Shown piece by piece: positions 9,234 to 18,244 of a DNA stretch of 64,000 nt; the first letter of the stretch is position 1; every line of letters starts with the position of its first letter. The notes below the pieces were generated by a model. The model was not told the origin of the DNA. It searched no databases and saw only the letters and a program-made list of their open reading frames with translations. A program made the translations under genes and the position numbers. The stretch spans positions 81,315-145,314 of the forward strand of contig JAJFHU010000038.1 in NCBI GenBank assembly GCA_021775455.1, written 5' to 3'. The stretch is from Hyphomicrobiales bacterium (GTDB taxonomy: Bacteria; Pseudomonadota; Alphaproteobacteria; Rhizobiales; Rhizobiaceae).

Positions 9234-10201
9234 TGGCTAGACTTTTTGAAATCATGGATCCTCTTCTTCTACTCGTATGTGCGGGCGGTTTGATGTTGTT
9301 CACGCTGTTGTTTTTCACCTATCAATCAATTACTGAAAAGAAATCGCGATCAGAGGTGAAAAAACGCCTTTCTACAAAGCGAGAATACAAATCGGCCGAA
9401 GAAAAAAACGATTCCGTAGTCACAGCCAAGTCTGATGACAAAAAGCTTTCCAAGAAAGTCGCAAAACGTGCAAACGAATTCTATGCAAGTTCTGATCCGA
9501 AATCTGTCCGTAAACTCCAGATGAAATTAATGAAAGCCGGATATCTTGATCCAGGAGCTGTCGGTAAATTCATTGCCGTCAGATTTGGTGTTGCCTTTCT
9601 GGCAGCGGCTTTCAGCATATTGCTGGTCCTCACAGCCATGGCAGAATCTGAACCGTCCAACAAGATCCTAACACTCCTGCTAATTACGACATGTGGTTAC
9701 TTCATGCCAAATGTCTATCTTTGGCAAAGGACCTCAAAACTGGAAACACAAAACCGTAATGGCTTCCCCGATGTCATGGATCTCATGGTGGTTGCCGGCG
9801 AAGCTGGCCTGACCATGGAGGCATCTATTGAGCGGATTTCTCAGGAAATTGCGGGAACCTACCCTAACCTTAGCATGCAACTTAATATCGCAGCATTGGA
9901 AATGCGGGCAGGCAGGCCACTGGATCAGGCCCTTCGATCATTTGGAGAGCGTCTCAATCTGGACGAAGTTCAGGGTTTTGCCACGATGGTACAGCAATCC
10001 AAGGAACTGGGTACGAGTATATCTGACGCGCTTCGTGTTTACTCAGACGAAATGCGTCACAAACGCATGATGCGAGCTGAAGAAAAAGCCTATGCATTGC
10101 CAGCCAAGATGTCTATTCCGGTTACGGTGTTCATCATGCCGATAGTGATCGGCGTTGCCCTCATCCCCACTATCGTGCGCATAACCACCGGTAACTACTG
10201 A
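9233..10201 (+). CDS. tadC: Tad inner-membrane platform protein TadC
   Basis: A 322-residue partner of TadB with the same architecture: N-terminal helix, a charged lysine-rich linker (residues 35-80), central helices and a T2SSF domain with FPDVMDLMVVAGEAGLTME (about residues 178-196), then C-terminal membrane helices. It starts one base inside the tadB stop. It is the last gene of the tightly spaced operon; 150 bases separate it from the TPR lipoprotein. Confidence 0.93.
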   Translation: MARLFEIMDPLLLLVCAGGLMLFTLLFFTYQSITEKKSRSEVKKRLSTKREYKSAEEKNDSVVTAKSDDKKLSKKVAKRANEFYASSDPKSVRKLQMKLMKAGYLDPGAVGKFIAVRFGVAFLAAAFSILLVLTAMAESEPSNKILTLLLITTCGYFMPNVYLWQRTSKLETQNRNGFPDVMDLMVVAGEAGLTMEASIERISQEIAGTYPNLSMQLNIAALEMRAGRPLDQALRSFGERLNLDEVQGFATMVQQSKELGTSISDALRVYSDEMRHKRMMRAEEKAYALPAKMSIPVTVFIMPIVIGVALIPTIVRITTGNY

Positions 10202-10351
10202 TCCGTCGAATCCTGGTCGGTATAGCGCGAGTTCAGATGGTAAACAGTTTCTTCTTTTCTGGAAAAATTTTAACCAGTTTGCTCAGCTTTGTTTTAACGC
10301 CTTTGGTCTACAATCCTCATAACAACAATAAAAAGTCCTTGGGGGCATCAA

Positions 10352-10897
10352 ATGTATTCTGGATTCAAGAACATCGCTGCTGCGTTGACCGTGACTATAC
10401 TGATTACAGGTTGCAGCACGTCAGGCGTTTCCACCCATAGCAACTCGCTGGATCATAACGGTCGTGAATGGACTCACAGTTATGAAAGAGGCGAGCGTCG
10501 CATTCCAGGCTCCGACCATGTTAGCCGTCGGGGTGACAAATCAAGGAATTTAGTCGTTGCGGGTCAGGAACATTTTCGAAGTCAGAATTACGGCCTGGCG
10601 GAGGAAAATTTCCGTAAAGCTGTTGAAATGCGCTCTGACAATCCAACTGCCTGGTTGGGCCTCGCTGCATCGCTGGATCAACTGGGCCGGTTTGATTTTG
10701 CAGATCGCGCATATTCACAGGTGACACAACTCAAGCCAAATGATGCCCGAGTGTTGAACAATATCGGTTTTTCGTACCTGTTGCGTGGTGACTATCAAAA
10801 GTCTCGCAATTATTTGAACCGCGCCCAAACACTGGACCCATCATTGGAAGAAGTTGAGGGTAACATTCACTTGCTTGAGAAAGTAATGAGCAGCTAA
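10352..10897 (+). CDS. tadD: TPR-repeat lipoprotein, TadD-like
   Basis: A 181-residue lipoprotein (lipobox LITGC, cysteine at residue 20) with at least three tetratricopeptide repeats between residues 65 and 175 (AEENFRKAVEMRSDNPTAW, then YSQVTQLKPNDARVLNNIG, then YLNRAQTLDPS). TadD is an accessory protein of the Tad pilus often encoded after tadBC, probably helping secretin assembly or stability. Position and size fit TadD well, although TPR proteins are common and sequence alone is not specific. Confidence 0.82.
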   Translation: MYSGFKNIAAALTVTILITGCSTSGVSTHSNSLDHNGREWTHSYERGERRIPGSDHVSRRGDKSRNLVVAGQEHFRSQNYGLAEENFRKAVEMRSDNPTAWLGLAASLDQLGRFDFADRAYSQVTQLKPNDARVLNNIGFSYLLRGDYQKSRNYLNRAQTLDPSLEEVEGNIHLLEKVMSS

Positions 10898-10933
10898 CTT
10901 TCAGGTCCCTGTTTAATACAATAAGACACAGTG

Positions 10934-10963
10934 AAACCGCTGGCGCCAATCCGTCAGCGGTTT
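10934..10963. terminator. Hairpin between convergent genes (likely bidirectional terminator)
   Basis: A perfect 9-bp inverted repeat AAACCGCTG...CAGCGGTTT with a 12-base loop sits between the convergent tadD-like gene and the gene ending at 10995. The outer A/T pairs give a T run on each strand, fitting a terminator that serves both sides. Confidence 0.7.
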
Positions 10964-10994
10964 AATCTTGATACGAGCGGAAATTCCAAGTGCT

Positions 10995-11417
10995 TTATTG
11001 CAGCCGCATCACACGATAGCGAAGACAGCTACTCTTCCCTGCATATTTCAATTCATCTACGCAAACTACAATGTCTTGTTCTGAACGATCCTGAAGATCG
11101 AACATCACCATCGGTGTTCCGTTGCGGCCATATCCATTAAATAGCGTACTTGGTACAGAATCACCGGATTGGTCCATAACCCGAACTCTAGCCTGGCCGT
11201 TGTTCAAGTCATTTGATGCAATCACTGCCGGAACCACAGCCTGATCAGCAAAGCTGGTAATGACGCCAACAAATGGTGCTTCCTGAACGGTCTGACCACC
11301 CACCTGCCCTGTAAACTGAACTTGCCCCGCTTGAGCACTTGCCGAGGCGAACATTAAGGTTGCCAAACAAGTCATGATAAATCTGAAAGAAGCTGGAAGT
11401 GAGCAATTTGAATTCAT
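10995..11417 (-). CDS. Exported protein of unknown function
   Basis: A roughly 140-residue exported protein. The preferred start (ATG at 11417) gives a signal peptide ending ASASAQA; the open frame extends to 11486, but the extra residues are cysteine-rich and look unlike a signal peptide. The mature part begins GQVQFTGQVGG, similar in style to the VNFSG openings of the exported proteins encoded from 11781, and has cysteines near VVCVDELKY and KSSCLRYRV that could form a disulphide. It points towards tadD and away from the 11781 operon. Function unknown; beta-sandwich fold is only a guess. Confidence 0.65.
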   Translation of the reverse strand: MNSNCSLPASFRFIMTCLATLMFASASAQAGQVQFTGQVGGQTVQEAPFVGVITSFADQAVVPAVIASNDLNNGQARVRVMDQSGDSVPSTLFNGYGRNGTPMVMFDLQDRSEQDIVVCVDELKYAGKSSCLRYRVMRLQ

Positions 11418-11780
11418 TTGTGCCATCCGCATTTGGAATTTGTTTACTAAAGAACAGCAAATTCCATGCCGAACGCATTGCTTCAAAGTGAGACAAATTT
11501 CAAAATCACGTCACCAGAAGCTCAAAGAAGAGGCTTTTCTTACAAGAACAGATGATTATTGATACTCCAGAATTTACTGGCAAGTTCTGACCCATATTGT
11601 TTACCGGTCGTTTACCAACTCCCTAAACGAATTTCTAAATATCGCTCTGTATAACTCTCCTCAGACTTGCAGGGGGCAAGTGATGGCGTCTTCATTGTGT
11701 GGGATTTTCATCAGTCAAAAAAATAATTCTCCCAAAAAAAGTCTGACAGGAAAAATGGCTCAAACAGTAGGAGTAAGGGC
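11418..11780. promoter_or_regulatory. Gene-free upstream region of the exported-protein operon, with a small hairpin
   Basis: No reading frame of note is found between two divergent exported-protein genes, so promoters for both should lie here. A perfect 6-bp inverted repeat (ACTTGC, five-base loop AGGGG, GCAAGT) lies at 11665-11681, about 100 bases before the 11781 start; it may belong to a 5' leader. A purine-rich GGAG precedes the ATG at 11781. Confidence 0.4.
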
Positions 11781-12227
11781 ATGAATAAACTCGTTAAGCT
11801 AGCAGCTGCTGCAATGGTACTGGTACCGTTTCAAGCAAATGCACAGGTCGTCAATTTTGGCGGTTCTGTAACCAACACATGCACTGTAACGGTACTTTCT
11901 GGCGGTACGCTGGCACCGGATGCAGGCAACAACAACCTTTCATCAACACTGACTGGCGGTTCTGCTGGTACAGCAACTGTTGCAAGCACCGGACCAGACT
12001 TCACATTGTCTGTTGCTGCGACTTCATTTGCTGGTCCATCTGCTGCAGACAGCACTTCATCAACCTTTGACGTGACATCTGGTCCAAACTCAGGAACTGG
12101 TGTGACTTCGCTTGCACTGACTACCGCTGGTTCAAATGACGTTGATGTTGATTACTATGCATCATCTGCGGCTGGTTTCTCAACTGGCGCATACACATCA
12201 CAGGCAACTTTGACCTGTTCCGAATAA
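11781..12227 (+). CDS. Exported pilin-like or surface protein, first member of a local paralogous family
   Basis: A 148-residue protein with a clean signal peptide (ending QANAQ) and a mature part poor in charge and rich in Ser, Thr, Gly and Ala. The mature start VNFGGSVTNTCTVTVLSGG and the end GAYTSQATLTCSE recur in the protein encoded at 13695 (VNFSGNI..., ...GNYASYATLRCE), and the end in that at 13191 too. Two cysteines, one near each end of the mature chain, suggest a disulphide closing a beta-sandwich as in usher-type pilins or spore-coat-U proteins, but no such domain is certain. It leads a five-gene cluster of exported proteins after the Tad locus. Confidence 0.72.
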   Translation: MNKLVKLAAAAMVLVPFQANAQVVNFGGSVTNTCTVTVLSGGTLAPDAGNNNLSSTLTGGSAGTATVASTGPDFTLSVAATSFAGPSAADSTSSTFDVTSGPNSGTGVTSLALTTAGSNDVDVDYYASSAAGFSTGAYTSQATLTCSE

Positions 12228-12252
12228 CACCGAAATTGGAGACGGTAAGAAA

Positions 12253-12660
12253 ATGAACATGAAGACTAAAACAATTCTGGCACTTCTTACCGGCTCGCTT
12301 TCATTCGCGCTGTTGCCATCCGTGGCAACAGCCCAATCCATGTCACCGATGAAGGCAAAGGTCGACAGCTTTACAGACTCATTTGCCGTTCGCGTATATC
12401 CGGCAAACCCGTACGAACACAGAATTCGCATCGAGGTTAAAGTATACGACAAGGATTTTCGGCCGATTAAGGCTGTAGTTTCACCAGCGGAATTCACGCT
12501 GGGATCAAATTTCTCCCGCCCGGTCACTGTATTGGTGCCATTCGAAGGAGAAAATAACAGGAAGGTGCGGATCTGCACTGAAGCCATTCCATTCCCGGGA
12601 CAAAAATCAACAATAAAGGCTCAGATATGTGGGAAATATTTAGGAACGAGGTTGCAGTAA
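12253..12660 (+). CDS. Exported protein resembling a single immunoglobulin-like domain of a pilus chaperone
   Basis: A 135-residue protein with a signal peptide ending VATAQS. The mature part has the look of an N-terminal PapD-like chaperone domain: FAVRVYPANPYEHRIRIEV, FRPIKAVVSPAEFTLG and RPVTVLVPFEGENNRKVRIC follow the strand pattern in which a positively charged residue and a VSP... motif contact subunits. It stops after about one domain, so it lacks the second domain of classical chaperones. It follows the 11781 gene by 25 bases and overlaps the next gene by 34 bases. The chaperone idea is inference; no usher gene is in the window. Confidence 0.68.
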   Translation: MNMKTKTILALLTGSLSFALLPSVATAQSMSPMKAKVDSFTDSFAVRVYPANPYEHRIRIEVKVYDKDFRPIKAVVSPAEFTLGSNFSRPVTVLVPFEGENNRKVRICTEAIPFPGQKSTIKAQICGKYLGTRLQ

Positions 12661-13190
12661 CGGTGTTGGTAGCAACGTTTACAGCGCTGATGGCAGGATC
12701 AGCCAGCGCTCAATCGATCGTTAATCAGAACATCTCCGGGTTTAACTTGCCCGGTGTCCAGTTACCTCAAGGCCATGACGAAGTTCGGGCCGCTGATGGC
12801 ACAACTTGTCGCTCGGCGGTGTCCGGGTCAGGCGCTTATCTTGATGTAGGTGTAATCGGGAATCCCGATTCTTCAACATCAAATGACTTCTCTCATTACG
12901 GGCGAGTTGTAATTCCGCTTGGTAAAAGGGCTCAACGCCTGGATTGTACAAGGTTGTATGACCTCGAAGTTCAGAGACTGCAAATGGAATTGCGTTTAAT
13001 GCAAATGGGTCTTGGTCGCGGTGTATCGGCACCAGTCGGAACTGCCGTTACCGGACAAGCAGACGAAGAATACGATGCGATTACCGAAAATAAGATTTCA
13101 CCAGAAACACAGGATATCATCCAGACAGCTTCTGCAGCCAGCGGCGGCTGGGATGACGAAGGCTGGTCTACGGACGGAAAGAACGATTAA
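12627..13190 (+). CDS. Exported protein of unknown function with C-terminal helical region
   Basis: A 187-residue frame whose first ATG (12627) lies inside the previous gene; an in-frame GTG at 12663, just after that gene's stop, would give an N-terminus VLVATFTALMAGSASAQS that is itself a good signal peptide core. The mature part contains DEVRAADGTTCRSAV and YGRVVIPLGKRAQRLDC, so two cysteines about 60 residues apart, then a Leu/Met-rich helix (LYDLEVQRLQMELRLMQMG) likely to form a coiled coil, and an acidic tail. Function is not recognised. It belongs to the exported-protein operon; its stop is directly followed by the next start. Confidence 0.7.
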   Translation: MWEIFRNEVAVTVLVATFTALMAGSASAQSIVNQNISGFNLPGVQLPQGHDEVRAADGTTCRSAVSGSGAYLDVGVIGNPDSSTSNDFSHYGRVVIPLGKRAQRLDCTRLYDLEVQRLQMELRLMQMGLGRGVSAPVGTAVTGQADEEYDAITENKISPETQDIIQTASAASGGWDDEGWSTDGKND

Positions 13191-13679
13191 GTGATTAAGG
13201 GGCTCAACAAAAATGCAATTCAATTGGCTGCTCATCTTTGCACGAGCAGCCTTTTCGCATTCACAGTGTTTGTTGGATTTTCTGAATCTGCAGTCGCAAT
13301 GAACAAGCATACTTGCCAAATATTGATTTCATCTCAGGGACAGTTGGGAACCCGTTTTGACGGAAAGGTTCTCGGATCTCGGGAACCAGGCGGATTGTCC
13401 GGATACGCGGACGTTTCAGCAACCAATAGTTCATACAGAATTGCACTGGACGGCCCCTATGGATTTAGCCAATCACCAAACGGCGGTGGAGACAATGTAA
13501 TATATTCATCCAGCTTTTCCGGTTATGGCGCAACCAACTTCGCAGAAACTCCGGGTACTATTTCGGTGAAACTAAAAAGGGGTAACTCTCGAATAACCGT
13601 GGATGCCAAAGCGGAGAAGACATCCAATGTTTTTCCAGCCGGGTACTATGGTATGCAGGTAACGTTACGTTGTGAATAG
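13191..13679 (+). CDS. Exported protein, paralogue of the 11781 and 13695 products
   Basis: A 162-residue protein starting at a GTG immediately after the previous stop codon. A long N-terminal hydrophobic segment (LFAFTVFVGFSESAVA) acts as signal peptide. The mature chain has a cysteine near its start (KHTCQILIS), Gly/Ser-rich loops and the ending GYYGMQVTLRCE shared with the neighbouring paralogues, again leaving one cysteine at each end. Function unknown; it probably forms a surface or pilus-like subunit if the family does. Confidence 0.7.
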   Translation: MIKGLNKNAIQLAAHLCTSSLFAFTVFVGFSESAVAMNKHTCQILISSQGQLGTRFDGKVLGSREPGGLSGYADVSATNSSYRIALDGPYGFSQSPNGGGDNVIYSSSFSGYGATNFAETPGTISVKLKRGNSRITVDAKAEKTSNVFPAGYYGMQVTLRCE

Positions 13680-13694
13680 TTGTGTGGGACAACG

Positions 13695-14246
13695 ATGAAA
13701 CATTTATATCAAATTGGAGTCAGCAATCGTTGGCATAATTCGCGAAATTTGCTTCGCGCAACTGCAGTTGGCTTGTCACTTACATTTGCAACCATTTTTG
13801 GAGTGTTTTCCAACCAGGCAAGCGCTCAGACTGTCAATTTCAGTGGAAACATAGCAGCACCCAACGCATGCATTATCGTAGTATTGAGCGATGGCACATT
13901 GGCACCAAATGCAGCTGGCACTCAATTGAGTTCGAAAAATCCTGGCGGCGTTGGAGGCACTGCCAACGTATTTTCCTTCACCAACTATCGGCTTTGGCTG
14001 GACCCACCCACATTCTTTACATTGATGCCACCAGGATTTGATGATTCCGGTGTTGCATTTTCAACTTTGTTTTCGGGAACAAGCATATTTCGCGGCAGAA
14101 ATTTTACAGATCGCCGCGGCACCAGTCCAACGCGATTGAGAAGAGGATTCAGCATCACACGGATCACTGCAGATTTGATTGCGGATAATCCGTTTGCGTT
14201 TTCCACGGGTAATTACGCTTCATATGCAACGCTTCGATGTGAGTAA
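13695..14246 (+). CDS. Exported protein, paralogue of the 11781 product
   Basis: A 183-residue protein from the ATG at 13695 (an in-frame TTG at 13680 is less likely). After a signal peptide ending QASAQ, the mature chain opens VNFSGNIAAPNACIIVVLSDG and shows GTLAPNA, LSS, GGVGGTANV in the same order as the 11781 protein, and ends STGNYASYATLRCE. These shared blocks show common descent. The middle is more basic and contains RRGTSPTRLRRG. It is the last gene of the exported-protein operon and converges with the lipoprotein gene at 14258 with only 11 bases between. Confidence 0.72.
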   Translation: MKHLYQIGVSNRWHNSRNLLRATAVGLSLTFATIFGVFSNQASAQTVNFSGNIAAPNACIIVVLSDGTLAPNAAGTQLSSKNPGGVGGTANVFSFTNYRLWLDPPTFFTLMPPGFDDSGVAFSTLFSGTSIFRGRNFTDRRGTSPTRLRRGFSITRITADLIADNPFAFSTGNYASYATLRCE

Positions 14247-14257
14247 TGATTTGGCGT

Positions 14258-15049
14258 TTAGCCGGGAAGTTTGACCTTCTCCAGTTGCTTCAACCAGACG
14301 AAAGTTCCGTTCGCAACCTGCTCCCGTACTACAATCCCGAATTTGGGTGAATACCAGATAAAATGCTTCATGCCGCGACCTGTATTCTTGGGAACTGGAA
14401 GCTGGATCTTCATGGTTTTCAGCATGTTTCCGGCAACTTTCAGTTTTTCCGGACCAACAACCTTGACGATACCGCCACCGGAAGTAGTTTTTCCGGTGCT
14501 GTAATCTTTAGTTTTCCAGTTCGTTACCCATTGATCCCCCGGCTTCATTGGGAAACGCAATCGCTCTTCCACCTTCGAAAAAACCAAGACCGGTTTTCCA
14601 TTTTTGTCCTTGTGGCCGAGCATATTGGATGTCGTTACATCATAAAATGCTGTCGTTGAATTGCCGGTTTCTTCAATAGACTCCATTGCTATTGCTTTTT
14701 TGCCAGCAAATTCAACATCCTGTGCGCTGACACGCTGCACCAGTTTGGGTGGCAGGGAATTCCAGTTGTTTTTCCAGTAAAATACCGTACCGGCTTTAGG
14801 TGGACGATAATTACCAATGACTATCTTTGAAACAGTTTCTGAACCAGAAGATGCAAGCCCTGCAACTTGGGCATTGCCATCGTCAGGGCTTTCGGATGAA
14901 CCGTTCCCGGTGTCTGATGACTTGGCAATTGAAGAGGTGACTTGACTAGATTCATGACGATCTTCTGGGCCACCAAAATTCACCTCATTACTTTGGCATC
15001 CAGCCAAAAAAGCAAGGCAAAACAAGAGCTTGAACTTGGCACAAAACAT
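14258..15049 (-). CDS. Lipoprotein of unknown function
   Basis: A 263-residue protein with a clear lipoprotein signal (FLAGC, cysteine at residue 18), a Ser/Glu/Asp-rich linker of about 60 residues and a folded part from about residue 85 that reads as beta strands (FYWKNNWNSLPPKLVQRV, LRFPMKPGDQWVTNW, HFIWYSPKFGIVVREQV). The pattern, a peptidoglycan- or membrane-anchored beta protein on a flexible tether, is common for envelope proteins, but no named domain is recognised. It lies between the exported-protein operon and the TadG-like gene. Confidence 0.72.
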   Translation of the reverse strand: MFCAKFKLLFCLAFLAGCQSNEVNFGGPEDRHESSQVTSSIAKSSDTGNGSSESPDDGNAQVAGLASSGSETVSKIVIGNYRPPKAGTVFYWKNNWNSLPPKLVQRVSAQDVEFAGKKAIAMESIEETGNSTTAFYDVTTSNMLGHKDKNGKPVLVFSKVEERLRFPMKPGDQWVTNWKTKDYSTGKTTSGGGIVKVVGPEKLKVAGNMLKTMKIQLPVPKNTGRGMKHFIWYSPKFGIVVREQVANGTFVWLKQLEKVKLPG

Positions 15050-15302
15050 AATGCTAACTAACCGCGCAATAGAGGCGGTCCCCGATCCCGATTTTCGCTG
15101 ACCAGCGTAAACATAGTATTAACCCGCAGCCAATGGCCCTCCCGTGGCGTCATCTCGGTTAACAAATGGTAAAAAAATAGCCGAGACCTTTTATGGTCGA
15201 TTTAGCAATGTTTTAAAGAGAACTTGGTAGTTTCATCCCAAATTAAAGCTGACAAATAAATATGAGTTGGCAATGCATACGTATACTCAAGGGGTGCGTC
15301 AA

Positions 15303-17294
15303 ATGTTTGGTAAGCTGAAGAACTTTCTATCGAATACAAGCGGTAACGTCGCTGTCACAACAGTCTTTGCAATGTTCCCGCTATTGGCATCAGTTGCAGT
15401 GACCGTCGACTATACACGCTATTCCATGCAGGTTTCATCCATTCAGGCCTCGCTGGATGCCGCCGGAGTCGCAGCCGGTCGCTTTGCGTCCACCGGTGCA
15501 GATGAACCGGCTATCAAGGCGTATGCAGAAACTTACTTCAAGGCCAACCTCGACAACAGCATCGATTACGCGGACATTACATTCGATCTGGATTTGATTG
15601 AGGGTGATGCAAGTGTTGATCCGATCATTCCGACTCGCATTCAGTTGTCGGGCGAGCTGGATTACGATCCGATCCTCGGCACTACGCCCTATTTTGAACT
15701 TTCCAACCTGGTCCACGAGGTTATTACAGAAATAACATTGGGTAACCGTACAGTTGAAGTTGCACTTGTGATGGATAATTCCGGTTCGATGGGTTCAAAC
15801 AATCGTATTAACATCATGAAGACCGAGACCAAGAATTTGGTCGACAAGATTTTCAATGCTTCAACACTCTCCGATCTACCAGATCCGGTAAAATTCTCGG
15901 TTGTGCCTTTTGCTGGTACTGTGAACATCGGCCCAAACAATTGGAATCGACGATACATGGACCGCAACGGTTGGTCTTCTATCCATCATGAAAGCCTCGA
16001 CTGGAATACCTACAGAACCACAAAAACCAAACGATGGCGCAAAACCGGCTTTCAGGTGGCAAAAGATGGTGGCGGTTGGGACTGGTTAACTCGAATGGAT
16101 GTGTTCGAGATGCTGGATGTGGACTGGAAGGGATGTGTCGAAATGCGTCCCTGGCCGTACAACACAACCGATGATTTCGCATGGGTCCAGGGTGGATACA
16201 ACACGGTTAACAATTCCCTTGATGCCAATGGCGATGGTGTAAGCGACGGTGTTGACGCCTTGTTTGTGCACTATTTTGCTCCGGACGAGCCAGATCGCAA
16301 ATATGCCTACAAGTCTGGAAGCAGTACCAATCATCAAACTGATGATGATGGTTATGAGAACAGCTATCTTTATGATTTCCGTGATTACGATAAAAACAAC
16401 CCAGGCTCGACATATCAGATATGGGAAAATATCGAAGTTGTGAATGCTGAACCAAATATAGCATACGACCAAAGCGGATCAACCAGGCAGATCAATCGCA
16501 GCAACTGGATGTTCAAATATCAGTCTCGTAAAAAGGATTCATATCCATACACCAGCACGTTTGATCAGGATGATGAAAGCAGTTGGTACGGTCCCAACTT
16601 TGGCTGTACAGTTGATCCGATTACGCCACTTACAACCACAAAATCCACAGTGGATTCTGCAATCAATGCAATGGATGCCAACGGCATAACCAACATTCAG
16701 CAGGGTTTGACCTGGGGGTGGCGGACCTTGAGCGACAATGAACCGTTCACTGAAGGTCGTGAGAACGATGACAAGGAAAACATGAAGTACATCGTGTTAT
16801 TGACCGACGGCAACAACTTTTACGGCACTGATGGTGATAGCACACCAAACCAGACCGAATATGGTGCTTGGGGTTATGCGCGGACCAGCGCTCCCTACAA
16901 TCCTATGTTCGAGGAAAAGGGAATTGAAGAAGATCACAACCGTTGGCTTGATGGACTTTCCGCAAGTGACCTGACTGATACAATTTACAGTGGAGCGTCT
17001 TTCGATACGACCCCTGAAAGCAACGGCGATTTCGAACTGATCATGAATGCCCATACCAACCAGTCATGCAACAACATCAAGAACGACGGTATTTCGATTT
17101 TTACCATCGCGTTTGATGTATCCAGCGGATCTTCAGTAAAGAACTTGCTGGAAGCCTGTTCAGGTTCCGGTGTGAAGGATGGCAAGAATGTTATCGCCAG
17201 CGGCATCTTCTACTACGATGTCAATGGTGGTCAGTTGGAGATGGCAATGAACCAGATCGCAGACCAGATCGCTCAGTTGCATATCTCCAAGTAA
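15303..17294 (+). CDS. TadG-like pilus-associated protein with von Willebrand factor A domain
   Basis: A protein of about 663 residues. The ATG at 15303 is preferred because AAGGGG lies nine bases upstream; the frame itself runs on to 15267. The N-terminus is a TadE/TadG-type segment (GNVAVTTVFAMFPLLASVAVTVDYTRY, residues 15-40) that anchors the protein. A von Willebrand A domain begins near residue 155 with the MIDAS motif DNSGSMG and continues after a large Asp/Tyr/Trp-rich insertion to YIVLLTDGNNFYG (about residue 500) and FTIAFDVSSG. TadG-type proteins are linked to Flp pili and adhesion. Here it stands alone, separated from the tad operon by the exported-protein block. Confidence 0.85.
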   Translation: MFGKLKNFLSNTSGNVAVTTVFAMFPLLASVAVTVDYTRYSMQVSSIQASLDAAGVAAGRFASTGADEPAIKAYAETYFKANLDNSIDYADITFDLDLIEGDASVDPIIPTRIQLSGELDYDPILGTTPYFELSNLVHEVITEITLGNRTVEVALVMDNSGSMGSNNRINIMKTETKNLVDKIFNASTLSDLPDPVKFSVVPFAGTVNIGPNNWNRRYMDRNGWSSIHHESLDWNTYRTTKTKRWRKTGFQVAKDGGGWDWLTRMDVFEMLDVDWKGCVEMRPWPYNTTDDFAWVQGGYNTVNNSLDANGDGVSDGVDALFVHYFAPDEPDRKYAYKSGSSTNHQTDDDGYENSYLYDFRDYDKNNPGSTYQIWENIEVVNAEPNIAYDQSGSTRQINRSNWMFKYQSRKKDSYPYTSTFDQDDESSWYGPNFGCTVDPITPLTTTKSTVDSAINAMDANGITNIQQGLTWGWRTLSDNEPFTEGRENDDKENMKYIVLLTDGNNFYGTDGDSTPNQTEYGAWGYARTSAPYNPMFEEKGIEEDHNRWLDGLSASDLTDTIYSGASFDTTPESNGDFELIMNAHTNQSCNNIKNDGISIFTIAFDVSSGSSVKNLLEACSGSGVKDGKNVIASGIFYYDVNGGQLEMAMNQIADQIAQLHISK

Positions 17295-17329
17295 CTACTG
17301 TCCCGTAGTTCAAGTAATTCGGGCCTGCC

Positions 17330-18244
17330 TTATGGGTGGGTCCGATTTCTATTTGGAGTGCGCGAAGCAAGGCCCACAGCGGTGACAACTACCAAACCGC
17401 CGATAATTTGCACCAGGGTGAGTTGCTCATCGAACAATATCCAGCTCAATATGGCTGCTGATACCGGAACCAGGAAGAACAAGGTTGCCGTGGACGCTGC
17501 ACTTCCCTGACGAATGAGATGCATCAGCAACACAACAGCACCCAAAGAAAGAACAAAAATCAGCCAAACCATCGAAAGTACGAATTCCAGAGTGAAGTAA
17601 ACTTCTCCGCTTTCGAGAATCCAGGCTACCAACGCAACCGGGATCAATGCACCGATATATTGACCTGTCGTTGATGCCGGTAGAGCAAGGTCTTGGACAA
17701 AGCGCTTTTGGTAAACCGCACCAAGACTGATCGCCGCAACAGAAATCGCGGATATCATTAGAGTGAATGAATTAATGCCAGGCAGTGAAGGCTCAGGCAA
17801 TCCACTTGGAAAAAGTACCAGGTAGACTCCGGCAAGTGCCAGCAAAAACCAAAACATTTTTCTGACAGGTAACCGCTCTCGCAGCAGTATCCATGCAAAC
17901 AGGGCAGTCGCAAATGGTTGGAGCGAGACAATCAGGGCTGAAATGCCGGCAGGCATGCCAAGATCAATTACAAAAAACACGCCACCCAGATAAATACCGT
18001 GCACGAAAAAACCGGATACAATTGAATGCAGGAATTGCCGGTTTCGCCAATCGCTTTTCAGGACAAGTATGATGATTGGAAATAGAATGGCCAATGTTAT
18101 GGCAAACCGTATCGAAAGAAATGTGAATGGATCTGCATGACGTGTGCCATACTTTGCGCCAATAAAACCGGTTGACCACAAGAACACGAACAACGCAGGT
18201 GCTAAGCGGGTTAATAAACCTGGATTGATGGATTTGCTTTGCAC
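17330..18244 (-). CDS. EamA family (DMT) transporter
   Basis: A 304-residue protein with about ten transmembrane helices arranged as two EamA repeats (residues about 10-145 and 160-295). Typical segments are LFVFLWSTGFIGAKYGTRH at the start, ALFAWILLRERLP at the end of the first repeat and AAILSWILFDEQLTLVQIIGG in the second (the E-R/E-Q loop after helix 4 and 9). Family members export amino acids or other metabolites; substrate unknown. It stands convergent to the TadG-like gene. Confidence 0.9.
   Translation of the reverse strand: MQSKSINPGLLTRLAPALFVFLWSTGFIGAKYGTRHADPFTFLSIRFAITLAILFPIIILVLKSDWRNRQFLHSIVSGFFVHGIYLGGVFFVIDLGMPAGISALIVSLQPFATALFAWILLRERLPVRKMFWFLLALAGVYLVLFPSGLPEPSLPGINSFTLMISAISVAAISLGAVYQKRFVQDLALPASTTGQYIGALIPVALVAWILESGEVYFTLEFVLSMVWLIFVLSLGAVVLLMHLIRQGSAASTATLFFLVPVSAAILSWILFDEQLTLVQIIGGLVVVTAVGLASRTPNRNRTHP

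Noticed and set aside
11781-12227. Reading the 11781 product as the missing Flp pilin
   Set aside because: It has an ordinary cleaved signal peptide, no prepilin peptidase motif and is twice the length of Flp pilins.
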